Origin: Shewanella intestini
GTDB taxonomy: Bacteria > Pseudomonadota > Gammaproteobacteria > Enterobacterales > Shewanellaceae
Assembly: GCF_018221465.1 (NCBI RefSeq)
Contig: NZ_JAAIKR010000005.1
Location: 124,001-188,000, forward strand
Length of the DNA: 64,000 bases
Reading direction: 5' to 3'
Made by a program: the position numbers and the translations under genes. Below the pieces are notes generated by a model. That model was given only the letters and a program-made list of their open reading frames with translations, was not told where the DNA came from and ran no database searches. Position 1 is the stretch's first letter. Every line of letters starts with the position of its first letter. Positions 29,028-40,174 of the stretch are shown here, piece after piece.

Positions 29028-29755
29028 TTGATAGCCACCATAGAGCAAAAATTAAAACATTGAAACCACACGCTAACATGACCAAAACCGCATTCATTTA
29101 AGCGATCTTTATGTGCAGGTAGGGTATCGGTTAGCATGACATTTTCTAACGCGCTGCGTTTTTGGCTGATTTCTAATTCGCTGTAACCATTTGCTCGTTT
29201 AAAGTCTAAATGGTGTTTGTCGAGAATATGTTGAATGGTGTCATCTTCAAAACGCAGCTTTTCTGAAATGACAATTGCGCCGCCAGGGTTTAATCCTTGA
29301 TAGATTTTTTTGATTAATGCGTCTCTGTCATGTACGGGTAAAAACTGTAAGGTGAAATTTAATATCACCAATGACGCATTAGCTATTTCAATATCACGAA
29401 TATCAGCGCAAATTAAATTTACAGTTGTATCACTTTTAAACGCGGCAATGTTTTCATGACAGCGATTGATCATCGACTCGCTATTATCAACAGCAAAGAT
29501 TTGGCATTGCTTACCTTCAATATTACGGCGTACAGATAAAGTTGCGGCGCCAAGTGAACTGCCTAAATCATAAATATTGGTATGAGGTTTCACAAAATCA
29601 TTGGCAAAATCACCAATGGTTTGAATTATTTGTCCATAACCCGGCACTGAACGTCGGATCATATCGTTAAATACACCTGCTACTCGTTGATCAAATTTAA
29701 AGTCATCAATATTATCGTTTTGAGTTGCATAAATGGTGTCTAAATTAGTGTTCAT
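29024..29755 (-). CDS. cmoA: Carboxy-S-adenosyl-L-methionine synthase
   Basis: CmoA makes carboxy-SAM from SAM and prephenate, the donor used by CmoB. The 243-residue protein shows [20 protein letters not shown] near the N-terminus and a SAM-binding motif [11 protein letters not shown]. Length equals the family. The frame allows a start four codons upstream; the ATG used gives the family N-terminus, though no strong ribosome binding site is visible for either. It is the first gene of the minus-strand run that continues to position 21977. Confidence 0.95.
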   Translation of the reverse strand: MNTNLDTIYATQNDNIDDFKFDQRVAGVFNDMIRRSVPGYGQIIQTIGDFANDFVKPHTNIYDLGSSLGAATLSVRRNIEGKQCQIFAVDNSESMINRCHENIAAFKSDTTVNLICADIRDIEIANASLVILNFTLQFLPVHDRDALIKKIYQGLNPGGAIVISEKLRFEDDTIQHILDKHHLDFKRANGYSELEISQKRSALENVMLTDTLPAHKDRLNECGFGHVSVWFQCFNFCSMVAIK

Positions 29756-29784
29756 TTGTCGCCACATCCAAAAATTGTAGGTAT

Positions 29785-29814
29785 ATTCTAGCTAATCCAT
29801 AAATGAAGCGGCAA
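29785..29814 (-). promoter_or_regulatory. Possible promoter of the cmoA operon
   Basis: Read on the minus strand, TTGCCG and TAGAAT are 18 bases apart, 30 bases before the cmoA start. It is a modest match to sigma-70. Confidence 0.35.
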
Positions 29815-30006
29815 GTAGAAGCGAGATTAAATAACAAAATTTTCAGTAAATTAAGCACTTTGTTATTAACTGCTTTATATTTGATAAAAATATTTCAATT
29901 AATGTATCGATGTGTATTTTTTTTAAAGCTGATACCATCTGTACAAGATAATAAAATTGATTTTGTTATCCTTTGTCAATCCAACAATGTTAGTTAGGGA
30001 AAACTA

Positions 30007-32832
30007 TTGAAAACAGTTGGTTGTATAATGCTATTTGGCATCTATTTTCTAATGTCATTTTTTGCATATTCACATGTCGCCTTACCCAACAATGAAAAAG
30101 TATCCTATACCATTGTGATGGGAAAAAAGGCATTTCCATATCAGTATGTAGATGAGCAAGGCCACCCTAGTGGTGTACTTGTCGATTTGTGGCGTGAATG
30201 GGCCGAAGTGACTCACAGTGAAGTCATCTTTAAACCGATGATGTGGCAACAAGCATTAGAATATAGCGCAAAACATCAACATGTTATTCATGCGGGCCTA
30301 GCTCAAAGCCCTAGTCGTTTGCAACGTTATACATTCGCTGAACCGATTAGCTCCTTTTCAAGTTATCTATACTTACATAAATCTATTGCCGATAAATCTC
30401 AAATTTCACAATTGTTGCCTTATCAAATTGGTGTTGTTCAGGGACAAATTCATCAAGAGTCTTTGCTTGCTATTGAACCGCAATTAAGCATTAAATCTTA
30501 TCCTAATCAAAAAGCTTTACTTGATGCAGTTGCGTTAGGCAAGATTATGATTTTTGTTGCAACCGATGGTTTTCAACGTTTGTTAAATAACAATAATAAA
30601 ATAAGCCGAGATTATTCAGCGTCCCAACGATTACCAATTGAGAAACTCGCACTTGCACCTGCAATTAGCCACACAAACCTAGAATTATTGGCAACAATAA
30701 ATAGTGGGTTTAAAATGATCTCGGATGATGTTTATCGTCAAATTGAACGGCGTTGGTTGGGTTTTCATAGTAAAGATAAGGGTATTTTAATTGCAATGCA
30801 GACCAACGTGGAACCGTTTGCTGATATTGGTGTTGATGGCTTGCCACAGGGATTATTAGTTGATTTATGGAAATTATGGTCTCAAAAAACGTCAATTGAT
30901 ATCGATTTTGTGACTGGTAATATGCAAAGCAGTGTGTCGTTAATCAAACGTCAACTTGCCGATGTACACATTGGGTTTCCTGAAAGCCAACAAATGCGCT
31001 CCGGACTTAAACAAGCCTGGAAAGTGTTATCAATAAAAAGTCGCTTATTTAGCCTAAATCAAAATCTCATTACCAGTAGTCAATTTTCCGAAGGATTTCG
31101 TATTGGTGCTTTTCCCACATCGCCTTATATTTCACAACTTAAAGCGGCTTTTCCTTATGCTCAAATACACTATTTCAACGATATTGAATCCATGGTTCAA
31201 GCAAATCGCATGGATGAAATAGACGGGTTTATCGCCTCTGCAGCTATGACGTCACATTATTTATTGACACACAAGTTGTGGCCAGATTTTACCCAATATC
31301 AAGAGATCGCGTTTTCGACCGATCTTTATAGTCTAACCCGGGTTAACGACAACGAGTTAGCAGCGACAATAAAAGCAGGCTTTGCACTTATATCAGACCA
31401 AGAGCTATTTGAACTTGAACAGAAATGGTTAATTAACCCTGCTGATAGGCAGCAGATAAATAGAATTAAACAGATTTCACTGACCAATACTCAACGACAA
31501 TATTTAAATAGTTTAGGTGCAATAAAGTTAGGTTATGTAGCGAATTGGGCGCCAATGGAGTTTACCGGTAATAATGGGGAATTTTTAGGGATAAATGCAG
31601 AAATAAAAAATCATTTAATGCAGCAACTTGATATCAGTATTATTCCCGTTGCTTATGCTAATTTTAGTGATCTATTAGCTGATTTAAATGTGGGACGAAT
31701 TCAAATGGTGGCAAGCATAGCGCGTACCCCACAACGAGAAGCACACTTAACCTTCAGTAAACCATATTGGCCAGCCCCTTGGGGGGTCATGACTCACCTT
31801 ACACAAGCTCCTGTTTTTAATGTCAATCAGTTGGCTAGTCAACGTATTGCAATCATTAAAGGCTATGATTTAACGACGCAACTAACAACCCAATTTCCTA
31901 CAATAAACGTTATTGAAGTCGACAATGTTGAAGCTGGAATTGCGCATATGATAAATGGTGATGCTGACATGTTCATTGATAAGGTTGCCACGCTTGCAAA
32001 TGTCCTTCAAACCAATAAATACCCAAGCCTTGAATTGTCACTGCTTGCGGATCTATCAGATACACAAAGCCAACTGGCAGTATTTAATGGCGTTGCACCA
32101 ATGATGCCGATGATTAATCGTTCTTTAGCAACGATATCAGATGCTGACAAAAGTAACATGTATCAAAAATGGATCACCGTTGATATAAAAAAAAATATGG
32201 CAACATATCAACGTTGGGTGAAAATATTAATGGCGGGTTTGTTGGCATTATCTAGTATTGCCATCGTAATTATTTTATCTAATCGGCGTTTAAATATTGA
32301 AGTAAGAAAGCGCAAAACGGCTGAAAATCAATTATTGCAACTTGCTCACTTTGACCCTGTTACTCAACTAGCCAATAGAACCTTATTAGATACTCGCTTA
32401 CACCAAGCAATTAACCAACATCAATTAAATGGTCAACAATTTGCGTTAATGTTTATCGATCTTGATGGCTTTAAAGCTGTAAATGATGTACACGGGCATC
32501 AGGTTGGTGATCGATTGCTAAAAGAAGTAGGAAAAATTTTGTTAAGAGAAGTATCACGTTCAGATACCGTTGGCAGATTTGGCGGTGATGAATTTGTCAT
32601 ATTACTCAACACTATTCCTTCTAAAGAAGCAGTGAGTATAGTCTCACGACATATATTACAATCGCTTAATGCGCTAAAACATATAGAGCATCAGAGTGTG
32701 GTGATATCAGCGAGTATTGGAATTGGGATCTACCCAGAGGATGGAGTAACCGCACAAGATTTATTAAACAAATCGGATCATTTGATGTATCAAGCTAAAA
32801 AGTTTGGTGGCCATCAGCATAAATTGAGTTAA
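30007..32832 (+). CDS. Diguanylate cyclase with three periplasmic solute-binding domains
   Basis: This 941-residue membrane sensor makes cyclic di-GMP. After a signal/anchor helix come three solute-binding (SBP_bac_3-like) domains at about 33-250, 255-478 and 500-725, a membrane helix at about 737-758, a short coiled coil (RRLNIEVRKRKTAENQL) and a GGDEF domain with an intact GGDEF at about 859-863. The allosteric I-site (RxxD) is not kept; the four residues there read SRSD, so product inhibition may be absent. The layout recalls BvgS-type sensors, but with a cyclase output. The ligands are probably amino acids or similar small molecules. The start is a TTG with TTAGGGA upstream; an ATG at 30028 is an alternative. 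Confidence 0.88.
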   Translation: MKTVGCIMLFGIYFLMSFFAYSHVALPNNEKVSYTIVMGKKAFPYQYVDEQGHPSGVLVDLWREWAEVTHSEVIFKPMMWQQALEYSAKHQHVIHAGLAQSPSRLQRYTFAEPISSFSSYLYLHKSIADKSQISQLLPYQIGVVQGQIHQESLLAIEPQLSIKSYPNQKALLDAVALGKIMIFVATDGFQRLLNNNNKISRDYSASQRLPIEKLALAPAISHTNLELLATINSGFKMISDDVYRQIERRWLGFHSKDKGILIAMQTNVEPFADIGVDGLPQGLLVDLWKLWSQKTSIDIDFVTGNMQSSVSLIKRQLADVHIGFPESQQMRSGLKQAWKVLSIKSRLFSLNQNLITSSQFSEGFRIGAFPTSPYISQLKAAFPYAQIHYFNDIESMVQANRMDEIDGFIASAAMTSHYLLTHKLWPDFTQYQEIAFSTDLYSLTRVNDNELAATIKAGFALISDQELFELEQKWLINPADRQQINRIKQISLTNTQRQYLNSLGAIKLGYVANWAPMEFTGNNGEFLGINAEIKNHLMQQLDISIIPVAYANFSDLLADLNVGRIQMVASIARTPQREAHLTFSKPYWPAPWGVMTHLTQAPVFNVNQLASQRIAIIKGYDLTTQLTTQFPTINVIEVDNVEAGIAHMINGDADMFIDKVATLANVLQTNKYPSLELSLLADLSDTQSQLAVFNGVAPMMPMINRSLATISDADKSNMYQKWITVDIKKNMATYQRWVKILMAGLLALSSIAIVIILSNRRLNIEVRKRKTAENQLLQLAHFDPVTQLANRTLLDTRLHQAINQHQLNGQQFALMFIDLDGFKAVNDVHGHQVGDRLLKEVGKILLREVSRSDTVGRFGGDEFVILLNTIPSKEAVSIVSRHILQSLNALKHIEHQSVVISASIGIGIYPEDGVTAQDLLNKSDHLMYQAKKFGGHQHKLS

Positions 32833-33182
32833 TTAAGCAATACAGATAAAGAAGATGTGGTTTTTTTGGTTTATTAAGTTGCTTGAGATGAAATAACATT
32901 GATTAATCATTACTTCTCCACGAAGGAGAAATGCTGCGTGAAGCACATATTCATATCAAATTGGTAGAATACGAACGCATCGCGTTTTAGGCAGCATACC
33001 TTGTCACCAATAACGCATTTAACAATAACTATTAGTCCTATCTAATTGTCAGCACAATCGACACCGCCCATACTGACGCCTTTTTAAGCGCTTAGAAGTA
33101 AAAAAACACCATTAGCTGGTTTATTTTCAAAATCTACAAGATACTGCATAGTTAGACATTGGTCTGTATTGTATTTGCAGTA
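32833..33182. other. Spacer with nested inverted repeats
   Basis: The spacer upstream of aspS contains TTCTCC/GGAGAA (32914-32930), then ATGCTGC (32931-32937) pairing with GCAGCAT (32991-32997), with AACGC/GCGTT nested inside (32974-32986). No reading frame with a ribosome binding site is seen. It could be a dispersed palindromic element. Confidence 0.4.
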
Positions 33183-33188
33183 TATAAT
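33159..33188 (+). promoter_or_regulatory. Likely aspS promoter
   Basis: TTGGTC (33159-33164) and a perfect TATAAT (33183-33188) are 18 bases apart, about 60 bases before the aspS ATG. Confidence 0.55.
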
Positions 33189-33248
33189 GTCACGTTTTTA
33201 ACCATATTATGTTCCAAACACCCGCTTGTGGATAAAGGATAGAGTTCA

Positions 33249-35024
33249 ATGCGCAGTCATTATTGTGGAGACATTAACACGTCTCATCTTGGTCAAGAAG
33301 TTACCTTAGTCGGTTGGGTCAACCGTAGTCGTGATTTAGGTGGCGTGGTCTTTTTAGATTTACGCGATCGCGAAGGGCTAATTCAAGTTGTCTATGATCC
33401 AGATTTAAAAGAGGTGTTTGACATTGCAAGCACACTGCGTAGTGAATTTTGTGTACAAGTAACCGGTCTTGTTCGTGCTCGCCCTGACAGCCAAATCAAT
33501 TCACAAATGAAAACGGGTGAAATTGAAATTCTTGGTAAAGGCTTAACCATTATCAATGCATCAGCGCCATTGCCGTTAAGCATGGATAATCATCAAAATA
33601 ATAACGAAGAACAACGTCTTAAGTATCGTTATTTAGACCTACGTCGCCCTGAAATGGCTGAGCGGTTAATTTTCCGCTCAAAAGTAACCAGTGCCGTTCG
33701 TCGTTTTCTTGATGACAGCGGGTTTTTAGATATTGAAACGCCAATTTTGACCAAAGCGACGCCAGAAGGTGCGCGTGATTATCTAGTACCAAGCCGTACT
33801 TATAAAGGGCAATTTTTTGCACTGCCACAATCACCACAGTTATTTAAACAACTGTTGATGATGTCAGGTTTTGATAAGTACTATCAAATCGTAAAATGCT
33901 TCCGTGATGAAGATTTACGTGCCGATCGTCAACCAGAATTTACCCAAATTGATATAGAAACGTCATTCATGTCTTCAGCGCAAGTGATGGCAAAAACCGA
34001 AGAAATGGTTCGCGGCTTATTTAAAGACTTACTTAATGTTGATTTAGGTGAGTTTCCGCGTATGGCTTACTCTGAAGCAATGGCTCGTTTCGGTTCAGAT
34101 AAACCAGACTTACGTAACCCATTAGAATTAGTTGATGTGGCAGATTTAGTTAAAGACGTTGAATTTGCCGTATTTAGTGGTCCAGCAAACGATCCCGAAG
34201 GTCGTGTTGCTGCATTACGCATTCCAACAGGGGCTTCGTTATCACGTAAACAAATTGACAATTACACTAAGTATGTCGGTATTTACGGTGCTAAAGGCCT
34301 AGCATGGATGAAGGTTAATGACCTTGATGCTGGTATGGAAGGCATTCAATCACCGGTGCTTAAATTCTTAAATGAAGACATCGTTAAGCAAATTCTAACG
34401 CGTACGAATGCCCAAACTGGTGATATTATTTTGTTTGGTGCCGACAATGAAACTGTCGTAGCAGAGGCAATGGGTGCATTACGTCTTAAAGCAGGTGAAG
34501 ACTTTGAATTGTTACAAGGACAATGGAAACCGCTTTGGGTTGTTGACTTCCCAATGTTTGAAAAAATTAATGGTGGATTCCACGCTGTACATCATCCATT
34601 TACAGCGCCGCGTAATGTCACACCAGAACAGCTTGCTGCCGATCCTGCTGGCACAGTGTCTGATGCCTACGACATGGTATTAAACGGTTGTGAATTAGGC
34701 GGTGGCTCAGTGCGTATTCATAATGCACAAATGCAGTCTACTGTTTTCAATATTCTTGGGATTGATGAGAAAGAAGCCAATGAAAAATTTGGTTTCTTAC
34801 TTGAAGCACTGCGTTACGGTACTCCACCACACGCAGGTTTAGCGTTCGGTTTAGACCGCATTATCATGTTGATGACAGGTGCAAGTTCTATCCGTGATGT
34901 GATGGCATTCCCTAAAACAACAACCGCAGCGTGTCCATTGACCAATGCACCAGGTTTTGCAAATCCACAACAATTAGTTGAACTAGGTGTTGCAGTGATT
35001 GAAAAGCCTCTAACAGCTGAGTAA
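33249..35024 (+). CDS. aspS: Aspartyl-tRNA synthetase
   Basis: AspS charges tRNA-Asp with aspartate. The 591-residue protein has the N-terminal OB-fold anticodon-binding domain ([20 protein letters not shown]), class II motif 2 ([17 protein letters not shown]), the bacterial GAD insertion (about 300-420) and motif 3 ([13 protein letters not shown]). It is the bacterial type and full length. AAAGGATAGAG lies before the ATG. It is closed by its own terminator. Two tRNA-Asp genes lie 13 kb upstream in this window. Confidence 0.98.
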   Translation: MRSHYCGDINTSHLGQEVTLVGWVNRSRDLGGVVFLDLRDREGLIQVVYDPDLKEVFDIASTLRSEFCVQVTGLVRARPDSQINSQMKTGEIEILGKGLTIINASAPLPLSMDNHQNNNEEQRLKYRYLDLRRPEMAERLIFRSKVTSAVRRFLDDSGFLDIETPILTKATPEGARDYLVPSRTYKGQFFALPQSPQLFKQLLMMSGFDKYYQIVKCFRDEDLRADRQPEFTQIDIETSFMSSAQVMAKTEEMVRGLFKDLLNVDLGEFPRMAYSEAMARFGSDKPDLRNPLELVDVADLVKDVEFAVFSGPANDPEGRVAALRIPTGASLSRKQIDNYTKYVGIYGAKGLAWMKVNDLDAGMEGIQSPVLKFLNEDIVKQILTRTNAQTGDIILFGADNETVVAEAMGALRLKAGEDFELLQGQWKPLWVVDFPMFEKINGGFHAVHHPFTAPRNVTPEQLAADPAGTVSDAYDMVLNGCELGGGSVRIHNAQMQSTVFNILGIDEKEANEKFGFLLEALRYGTPPHAGLAFGLDRIIMLMTGASSIRDVMAFPKTTTAACPLTNAPGFANPQQLVELGVAVIEKPLTAE

Positions 35025-35049
35025 CTTGCAGCTCGTTTAACTGTTTTTG

Positions 35050-35086
35050 AGCACACATCTGACCTTGTTTAGATGTGTGCTTTTTT
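35050..35086 (+). terminator. Terminator after aspS
   Basis: Arms AGCACACATCT and AGATGTGTGCT surround a 10-base loop and are followed by T6, 26 bases after the aspS stop. Confidence 0.88.
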
Positions 35087-35188
35087 ATAGATTATTGATA
35101 AGAATTTAAGTTGTCATAATGATGTTTGGTTATTTTTATATTAGCAACTAAATCGGATTAAATAAGTACAACATTGTGGAGAACAGAC

Positions 35189-35941
35189 ATGGCAGGTCAC
35201 AGTAAATGGGACAATATAAAACATCGTAAAGCGGCTCAAGACGCTAAACGTGGCAAGCTTTTCAGTAAGTTTATCCGTGAATTAACTGTTTCTGCTCGCG
35301 AAGGGGGTTCTGATCCGGATGCAAATCCTCGTTTACGTGCCGCTATTGATAAAGCCTTGTCTAACAATATGACTCGCGATACTGTCGAACGAGCAGTAAA
35401 ACGTGGCGCGGGTGAATTAGATGGACAACACTTAGACACGATTATTTATGAAGGTTACGGCCCGGGCGGAACGGCGGTGATGGTTGAAACCATGACCGAT
35501 AATAAAAATAGAACCGTGTCAGGTGTACGTAATGCCTTTAGTAAATCAGGTGGCAATTTAGGCACAGATGGCTCAGTGGCTTATATGTTCACCAAAATGG
35601 GTGTTATTTCTTACAATGCTGACGTTGATGAAGACGAACTAATGGATGCAGCGCTTGAAGCGGGCGCAGAAGATGTGATTACTCATGAAAATGGCGTATT
35701 TGACGTGTTTACCACACCAGATGCATTTGGTAGCGTGAAAGATGCTCTTGATGGCGGCGGTTTTGAGTCAATCAACGCCGAAGTCACCATGATTGCTGGC
35801 ACAAAAGCTGAACTAGATGCTGACACCGCCGCAAAATTTATGCGCTTGATTGACAACCTTGAAGATCATGATGATGTGCAAGAAGTCTATCATAATGCAG
35901 ACATCTCGGATGAAGTGATGCTTATATTGAGTGAAGCATAA
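35189..35941 (+). CDS. yebC: YebC/PmpR-family protein
   Basis: The 250-residue protein begins [21 protein letters not shown], the family signature, and keeps the acidic three-domain layout. YebC proteins were named as DNA-binding regulators; recent work on the family also links it to translation of proline stretches. The start at 35189 has GTGGAG upstream; five extra codons are possible. It is the first gene of the yebC-ruvC-ruvA-ruvB group, seven bases before ruvC. Confidence 0.95.
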   Translation: MAGHSKWDNIKHRKAAQDAKRGKLFSKFIRELTVSAREGGSDPDANPRLRAAIDKALSNNMTRDTVERAVKRGAGELDGQHLDTIIYEGYGPGGTAVMVETMTDNKNRTVSGVRNAFSKSGGNLGTDGSVAYMFTKMGVISYNADVDEDELMDAALEAGAEDVITHENGVFDVFTTPDAFGSVKDALDGGGFESINAEVTMIAGTKAELDADTAAKFMRLIDNLEDHDDVQEVYHNADISDEVMLILSEA

Positions 35942-35947
35942 ATATTC

Positions 35948-36469
35948 ATGGCGATCATTTTAGGAATAGATCCAGGTTCTCGTATTACTGGTTACGGTGT
36001 GATTGATTGCCAAGGCAGGCAACAACGTTATTTAGGTAGCGGTTGTATTAGAACGTCAGGCGATGACTTAGCACCGCGTTTACAACAAATTTTTGTTGGA
36101 GTGTCAGAAATAATCCGTCAGTATAACCCAGAGTTATTTGCCATTGAACGGGTTTTTATGGCAAAAAATGCAGACTCCGCCCTAAAACTTGGCCAAGCGC
36201 GTGGTGCCGCAATTGTTGCGGCAACCAATGCCGGCTTGGATGTTGCTGAATACAGTGCCACCCAAATTAAATCTGCAGTTGTAGGAACTGGGCGAGCACA
36301 GAAAGCCCAAGTCCAACATATGATTAAACAAATTTTAAAACTGCCTGCGTCACCACAAGCTGATGCCGCCGATGCCTTAGCTGTTGCAGTTTGTCATTAT
36401 CATACTTGTCAGAGCCTTGCCTCAATGGGCGGCAAAGCTTCAAGCAGAACTTACGGAAGATATAAATGA
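35948..36469 (+). CDS. ruvC: Holliday junction resolvase RuvC
   Basis: RuvC cuts four-way DNA junctions during recombination repair. The 173-residue protein has the catalytic acidic residues in ILGIDPGSR (D8), AIERVF (Glu) and the C-terminal DAADALAVA. Length is normal. Its stop overlaps the ruvA start by four bases (ATGA), so the two are coupled. I found no clear LexA box upstream of this group. Confidence 0.97.
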   Translation: MAIILGIDPGSRITGYGVIDCQGRQQRYLGSGCIRTSGDDLAPRLQQIFVGVSEIIRQYNPELFAIERVFMAKNADSALKLGQARGAAIVAATNAGLDVAEYSATQIKSAVVGTGRAQKAQVQHMIKQILKLPASPQADAADALAVAVCHYHTCQSLASMGGKASSRTYGRYK

Positions 36470-37083
36470 TAGGTCGATTAACGGGGTTACTTGTAGAAAA
36501 GCAAGCACCTGAAATAGTACTAGATGTCAACGGCGTGGGTTATGAATTACAAGTGCCAATGACAAGCTTTTATGAATTACCTGAATTAGAGCAGCGTGCC
36601 ACATTATTTACTCACTTTGTGGTTCGTGAAGATGCGCAATTGTTATATGGCTTTATCACCAAACAAGAGCGCGCACTATTTCGGTTATTGATTAAAACCA
36701 ACGGTGTTGGACCTAAGCTTGCGTTGACAATTTTATCTGGCATGAACGCGGCTGAATTTGTCAGCTGTGTGGAACGTGATGATATTGCAACGTTAGTTAA
36801 ATTGCCGGGAGTGGGTAAGAAAACTGCTGAGCGCTTGGTGGTTGAAATGCGCGATAAGCTGAAAAGTTTGCTTGAAGCATCGGCTGGTGGCGAGCACGAA
36901 TTTATGCTCAAAACTAATTATACTCCCGCACCAGTTGCAGATAGTGCAGAAGAAGATGCCATTGCAGCCTTACTTGCATTAGGTTACAAACCTGCACAAG
37001 CCAGTAAAGCCGTCACCGGAGCATTTCATGATGGAATGAACTCTGAGCAATTGATCAAAGCTTCTCTTAAGTCAATGCTGTAA
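36466..37083 (+). CDS. ruvA: Holliday junction DNA helicase subunit RuvA
   Basis: RuvA forms tetramers that hold the four-way junction open and load RuvB. The 205-residue protein has an N-terminal OB fold ([12 protein letters not shown]), two helix-hairpin-helix motifs ([25 protein letters not shown]) and the C-terminal RuvB-binding domain (about 157-205) after a flexible linker. It starts inside ruvC and precedes ruvB by 18 bases. Confidence 0.97.
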   Translation: MIGRLTGLLVEKQAPEIVLDVNGVGYELQVPMTSFYELPELEQRATLFTHFVVREDAQLLYGFITKQERALFRLLIKTNGVGPKLALTILSGMNAAEFVSCVERDDIATLVKLPGVGKKTAERLVVEMRDKLKSLLEASAGGEHEFMLKTNYTPAPVADSAEEDAIAALLALGYKPAQASKAVTGAFHDGMNSEQLIKASLKSML

Positions 37084-37101
37084 CAAAAAGGGAGTGTCGA
37101 C

Positions 37102-38106
37102 ATGATTGAAGCAGATCGCTTAATTGAGCCGCAATTACAATCTCAAGATGAATCAATTGACAGGGCAATGCGCCCTAAATTACTAGATGAATATACTGGG
37201 CAAGACGATTCTCGTGCGCAATTAAAAATCTTTATTGAGGCTGCTAAAAAACGCCAAGAAGCACTCGATCACATGCTGATTTTTGGCCCTCCTGGTTTAG
37301 GTAAAACCACATTAGCGATGATTGTTGCTAATGAAATGGGAGTAAATATAAAGTCGACTTCAGGGCCAGTACTGGAAAAAGCAGGGGATTTAGCAGCATT
37401 GCTGACTAACCTTGAAGAAGGCGATGTGTTATTTATTGATGAAATTCATCGACTCAGTCCAGTCGTTGAAGAGATCCTTTATCCAGCGATGGAAGATTAC
37501 CAACTTGATATCATGATTGGTGAAGGGCCTGCTGCGCGCTCTATTAAACTTGATTTACCACCATTTACGCTTATTGGCGCAACGACTCGCGCTGGTGCAT
37601 TAACCTCACCACTGCGGGCACGGTTCGGTATTCCATTGCGTCTTGAGTTTTATAATGTCAAAGACTTAACCACTATTGTTGCTCGCTCTGCCAACGTAAT
37701 GGAGTTACCAACAGAGGCCGAAGGGTGTGTTGAAATTGCCAGGCGCGCTCGTGGAACCCCGCGGATCGCAAACCGTTTATTACGCCGTGTAAGAGATTAT
37801 GCAGAAGTAAAACATGATGGTGTGATTAGCAAAGATGTCGCTGAACAAGCCCTAGATTTACTCGATGTTGATATGCAAGGTTTTGATTATCTGGATAGAA
37901 AACTATTGCTTGCGATCATAGATAAATTTATGGGCGGCCCAGTGGGCTTAGATAATTTAGCTGCAGCCATTGGTGAAGATAGAGAAACCATTGAAGATGT
38001 ACTAGAGCCATTTTTAATTCAACAAGGTTTTATTCAACGTACGCCAAGAGGGCGGATTGCTACCCAGCGAGCCTATGAGCATTTTAATTTGATTAAACCT
38101 GAATAA
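37102..38106 (+). CDS. ruvB: Holliday junction DNA helicase RuvB
   Basis: RuvB is the AAA+ motor that drives branch migration. The 334-residue protein shows Walker [10 protein letters not shown], Walker [10 protein letters not shown], the sensor 1 region IGATTRAG, the arginine finger region SPLRARFG and a winged-helix C-terminus with [22 protein letters not shown] lies before the ATG. It closes the yebC-ruvCAB operon. Confidence 0.98.
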   Translation: MIEADRLIEPQLQSQDESIDRAMRPKLLDEYTGQDDSRAQLKIFIEAAKKRQEALDHMLIFGPPGLGKTTLAMIVANEMGVNIKSTSGPVLEKAGDLAALLTNLEEGDVLFIDEIHRLSPVVEEILYPAMEDYQLDIMIGEGPAARSIKLDLPPFTLIGATTRAGALTSPLRARFGIPLRLEFYNVKDLTTIVARSANVMELPTEAEGCVEIARRARGTPRIANRLLRRVRDYAEVKHDGVISKDVAEQALDLLDVDMQGFDYLDRKLLLAIIDKFMGGPVGLDNLAAAIGEDRETIEDVLEPFLIQQGFIQRTPRGRIATQRAYEHFNLIKPE

Positions 38107-38351
38107 TGCACTGATTTTTTACGACTATGTCGCAATCAAAATGATGTCGGCAAAGAGGCTTAATTAATGATACTCAGTTAACTATCCAAAGCAGACTTTA
38201 TTCATCAATGCGCAATTTGCTGCATTGACTTACTTTAATAGTAAAACAGCTTAACGCTGATGTTTAGGTGTAGGATAGTTAACAAGTATTGCTACTTAAC
38301 AGCTTCAAACAACGGATTTATGGCCAGTTAAATTTAGTCACTAACAGATAC
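38107..38351. other. Spacer after ruvB
   Basis: Apart from the shared terminator at its far end, I see no gene, RNA or repeat in this spacer. Confidence 0.3.
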
Positions 38352-38384
38352 AAAAATGCCAAGCTAAGTGCTTGGCATTTTTTT
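38352..38384. terminator. Bidirectional terminator between ruvB and pykA
   Basis: Arms AAATGCCAAG and CTTGGCATTT with a 7-base loop are flanked by A and T runs. The hairpin can end ruvB on the plus strand and pykA on the minus strand. Confidence 0.88.
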
Positions 38385-38438
38385 AATCATTAAAGCTATA
38401 AAGTTACATTAAAAATATAGATTTAATGCAAAGTGCGA

Positions 38439-39878
38439 TTAAGCAACAACTAATACTTTACAAGTATTGGTGCCACCGACAGTTTCCATCGCATCACCTT
38501 TGGTCATTAATACCATGTCACCAGACTTCAAGTAGCCAGCTTCAACCATAGCATTTAATGCGGTTTTAGCTAATTCATCAGCACGAACGGTAGTAGAATC
38601 AAAATGCATTGGTTGTACACCGCGGTATAATGCCATTTTCGCTAATGTTTTCTCATGACGAGATAATGCGAAGATAGGTAATGCTGAGCTAATTCGAGAC
38701 ATTAAGATTGGTGTGCCGCCAGACTCAGTTAATGAAATAATCGCTTTTACACCTTCAAGGTGGTTAGCTGCATACATAGTAGATAAAGCAATTGTTTCTT
38801 CAATTGAAGAGAAGCTTTGATCCATACGGTGTTTAGATACTTTAACACGTGGATGTGCTTCAGCGCCCAAACAAACATTAGCCATTGCTTTAACAGTTTC
38901 TTCAGGGAAATCACCAGCAGCTGTTTCAGCTGATAACATCACCGCATCTGTCCCATCTAATACCGCGTTTGCAACATCCATCACTTCTGCACGCGTTGGC
39001 ATTGGGCTGGTTATCATTGACTCCATCATTTGAGTCGCTGTGATAACTGCTTTATTTAATTGACGAGCACGTAGAATAAGTTGTTTTTGCACTGCAACTA
39101 ATGCCGCGTCACCAATTTCAACACCTAAATCACCGCGCGCAACCATCACAACATCACACGCATTGATGACATCGTCCATTGCTTCATCAGACTCAATAGC
39201 TTCTGCACGTTCAACTTTAGCGACAATCAATGCTTTGCTTCCCGCTTCTTCTGCTAGCGAGCGAGCGAGATCTAAATCTGCGCCAGTGCGTGGGAAAGAA
39301 ACCGCTAAATAATCAACATTAATCATGGCCGCTGTTTTAATGTCTGCACGATCTTTTTCTGTTAATGCAGGAGCGGTTAGACCACCACCTTGTTTGTTTA
39401 TGCCTTTATTGTTTGATAAAGGACCAGCAACAATCACTGAGGTAAATACTTTATTGCCTTCAACACGTTCAACACGTAATTGAACACGACCGTCATCAAG
39501 CATTAAAATATCGCCGATAACCACATCTCTTGGTAGTTCTTTATAATCAATACCTACTTGCTGTTGATTACCTTCTCCTTTACCAAGATCAGCATCTAAG
39601 ATGAATTCATCACCTATACTAAGGTGTATTTTTTTATTGTCTTTGAACGTCGACACACGAATTTTAGGACCTTGTAGATCTCCTAAAATAGCAACATGTT
39701 TGCCAAGTTCTTTAGCAATATTACGAACATCAGTAGCACGTTGTAGATGATCTTCTGGTGTGCCATGTGAAAAGTTCATACGAACAACATTTGCGCCAGC
39801 AATGATTATTTTACGTAGATTGTCATCGCGATCTGTTGCAGGGCCGAGTGTAGTAACGATTTTTGTTCTGCGGAACAT
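38439..39878 (-). CDS. pykA: Pyruvate kinase (PykA type)
   Basis: Pyruvate kinase converts phosphoenolpyruvate and ADP to pyruvate and ATP. The 479-residue protein has [25 protein letters not shown], the substrate/metal block [10 protein letters not shown] and [12 protein letters not shown], and TQMMESMI. Length and style match E. coli PykA (type II). ACGGAGTATC precedes the ATG. A HexR-type palindrome lies about 100 bases upstream, which fits control by the adjacent hexR. In Shewanella, sugars go through the Entner-Doudoroff route, so this enzyme takes the lower-glycolysis flux. Confidence 0.97.
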   Translation of the reverse strand: MFRRTKIVTTLGPATDRDDNLRKIIIAGANVVRMNFSHGTPEDHLQRATDVRNIAKELGKHVAILGDLQGPKIRVSTFKDNKKIHLSIGDEFILDADLGKGEGNQQQVGIDYKELPRDVVIGDILMLDDGRVQLRVERVEGNKVFTSVIVAGPLSNNKGINKQGGGLTAPALTEKDRADIKTAAMINVDYLAVSFPRTGADLDLARSLAEEAGSKALIVAKVERAEAIESDEAMDDVINACDVVMVARGDLGVEIGDAALVAVQKQLILRARQLNKAVITATQMMESMITSPMPTRAEVMDVANAVLDGTDAVMLSAETAAGDFPEETVKAMANVCLGAEAHPRVKVSKHRMDQSFSSIEETIALSTMYAANHLEGVKAIISLTESGGTPILMSRISSALPIFALSRHEKTLAKMALYRGVQPMHFDSTTVRADELAKTALNAMVEAGYLKSGDMVLMTKGDAMETVGGTNTCKVLVVA

Positions 39879-39977
39879 GTGATACTCCGTTAATGATAAT
39901 TAAAAATAAGATTTAAAAGTACAGCTACTAACTTGGTACTTCTAAGATAGATTTATAATAACAGAGATTTTTAAAAA

Positions 39978-39992
39978 TGTAGTAAAATTACA
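39978..39992. promoter_or_regulatory. HexR-type operator upstream of pykA
   Basis: TGTAGTAAAATTACA fits the published HexR pattern TGTARTNNNATTACA at every fixed position. It lies 100 bases before the pykA start, in the spacer between hexR and pykA. Confidence 0.75.
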
Positions 39993-40048
39993 TACAGAAA
40001 CACGGATATTAATGTAGATTTTTTGTGACTTATCACGAATTATCAACA

Positions 40049-40081
40049 TAAAAAAGACCGAACGCCCAGAGTCGTTCAGCC
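40049..40081 (-). terminator. Strand-specific terminator after hexR
   Basis: On the minus strand GGCTGAACG pairs with CGTTCGGTC, using two G-U pairs, and is followed by T6. On the plus strand the same sites give A-C mismatches, so it should work only for hexR. Confidence 0.7.
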
Positions 40082-40174
40082 TTTAATCAATTGTTAACAC
40101 AATTTATCCACTTCAGTCTGTAAATAAAATTACCATTTTCGTTTTAAAAACAATCAAATGACTCATATCCTTGA

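Noticed and set aside
29803-29997. 64-residue plus-strand frame before the diguanylate cyclase
   Set aside because: AT-rich, no ribosome binding site, no family, and composition as expected for chance.
35087-35188. LexA box before yebC-ruvCAB
   Set aside because: No CTG-N10-CAG-type palindrome was found in the spacer.
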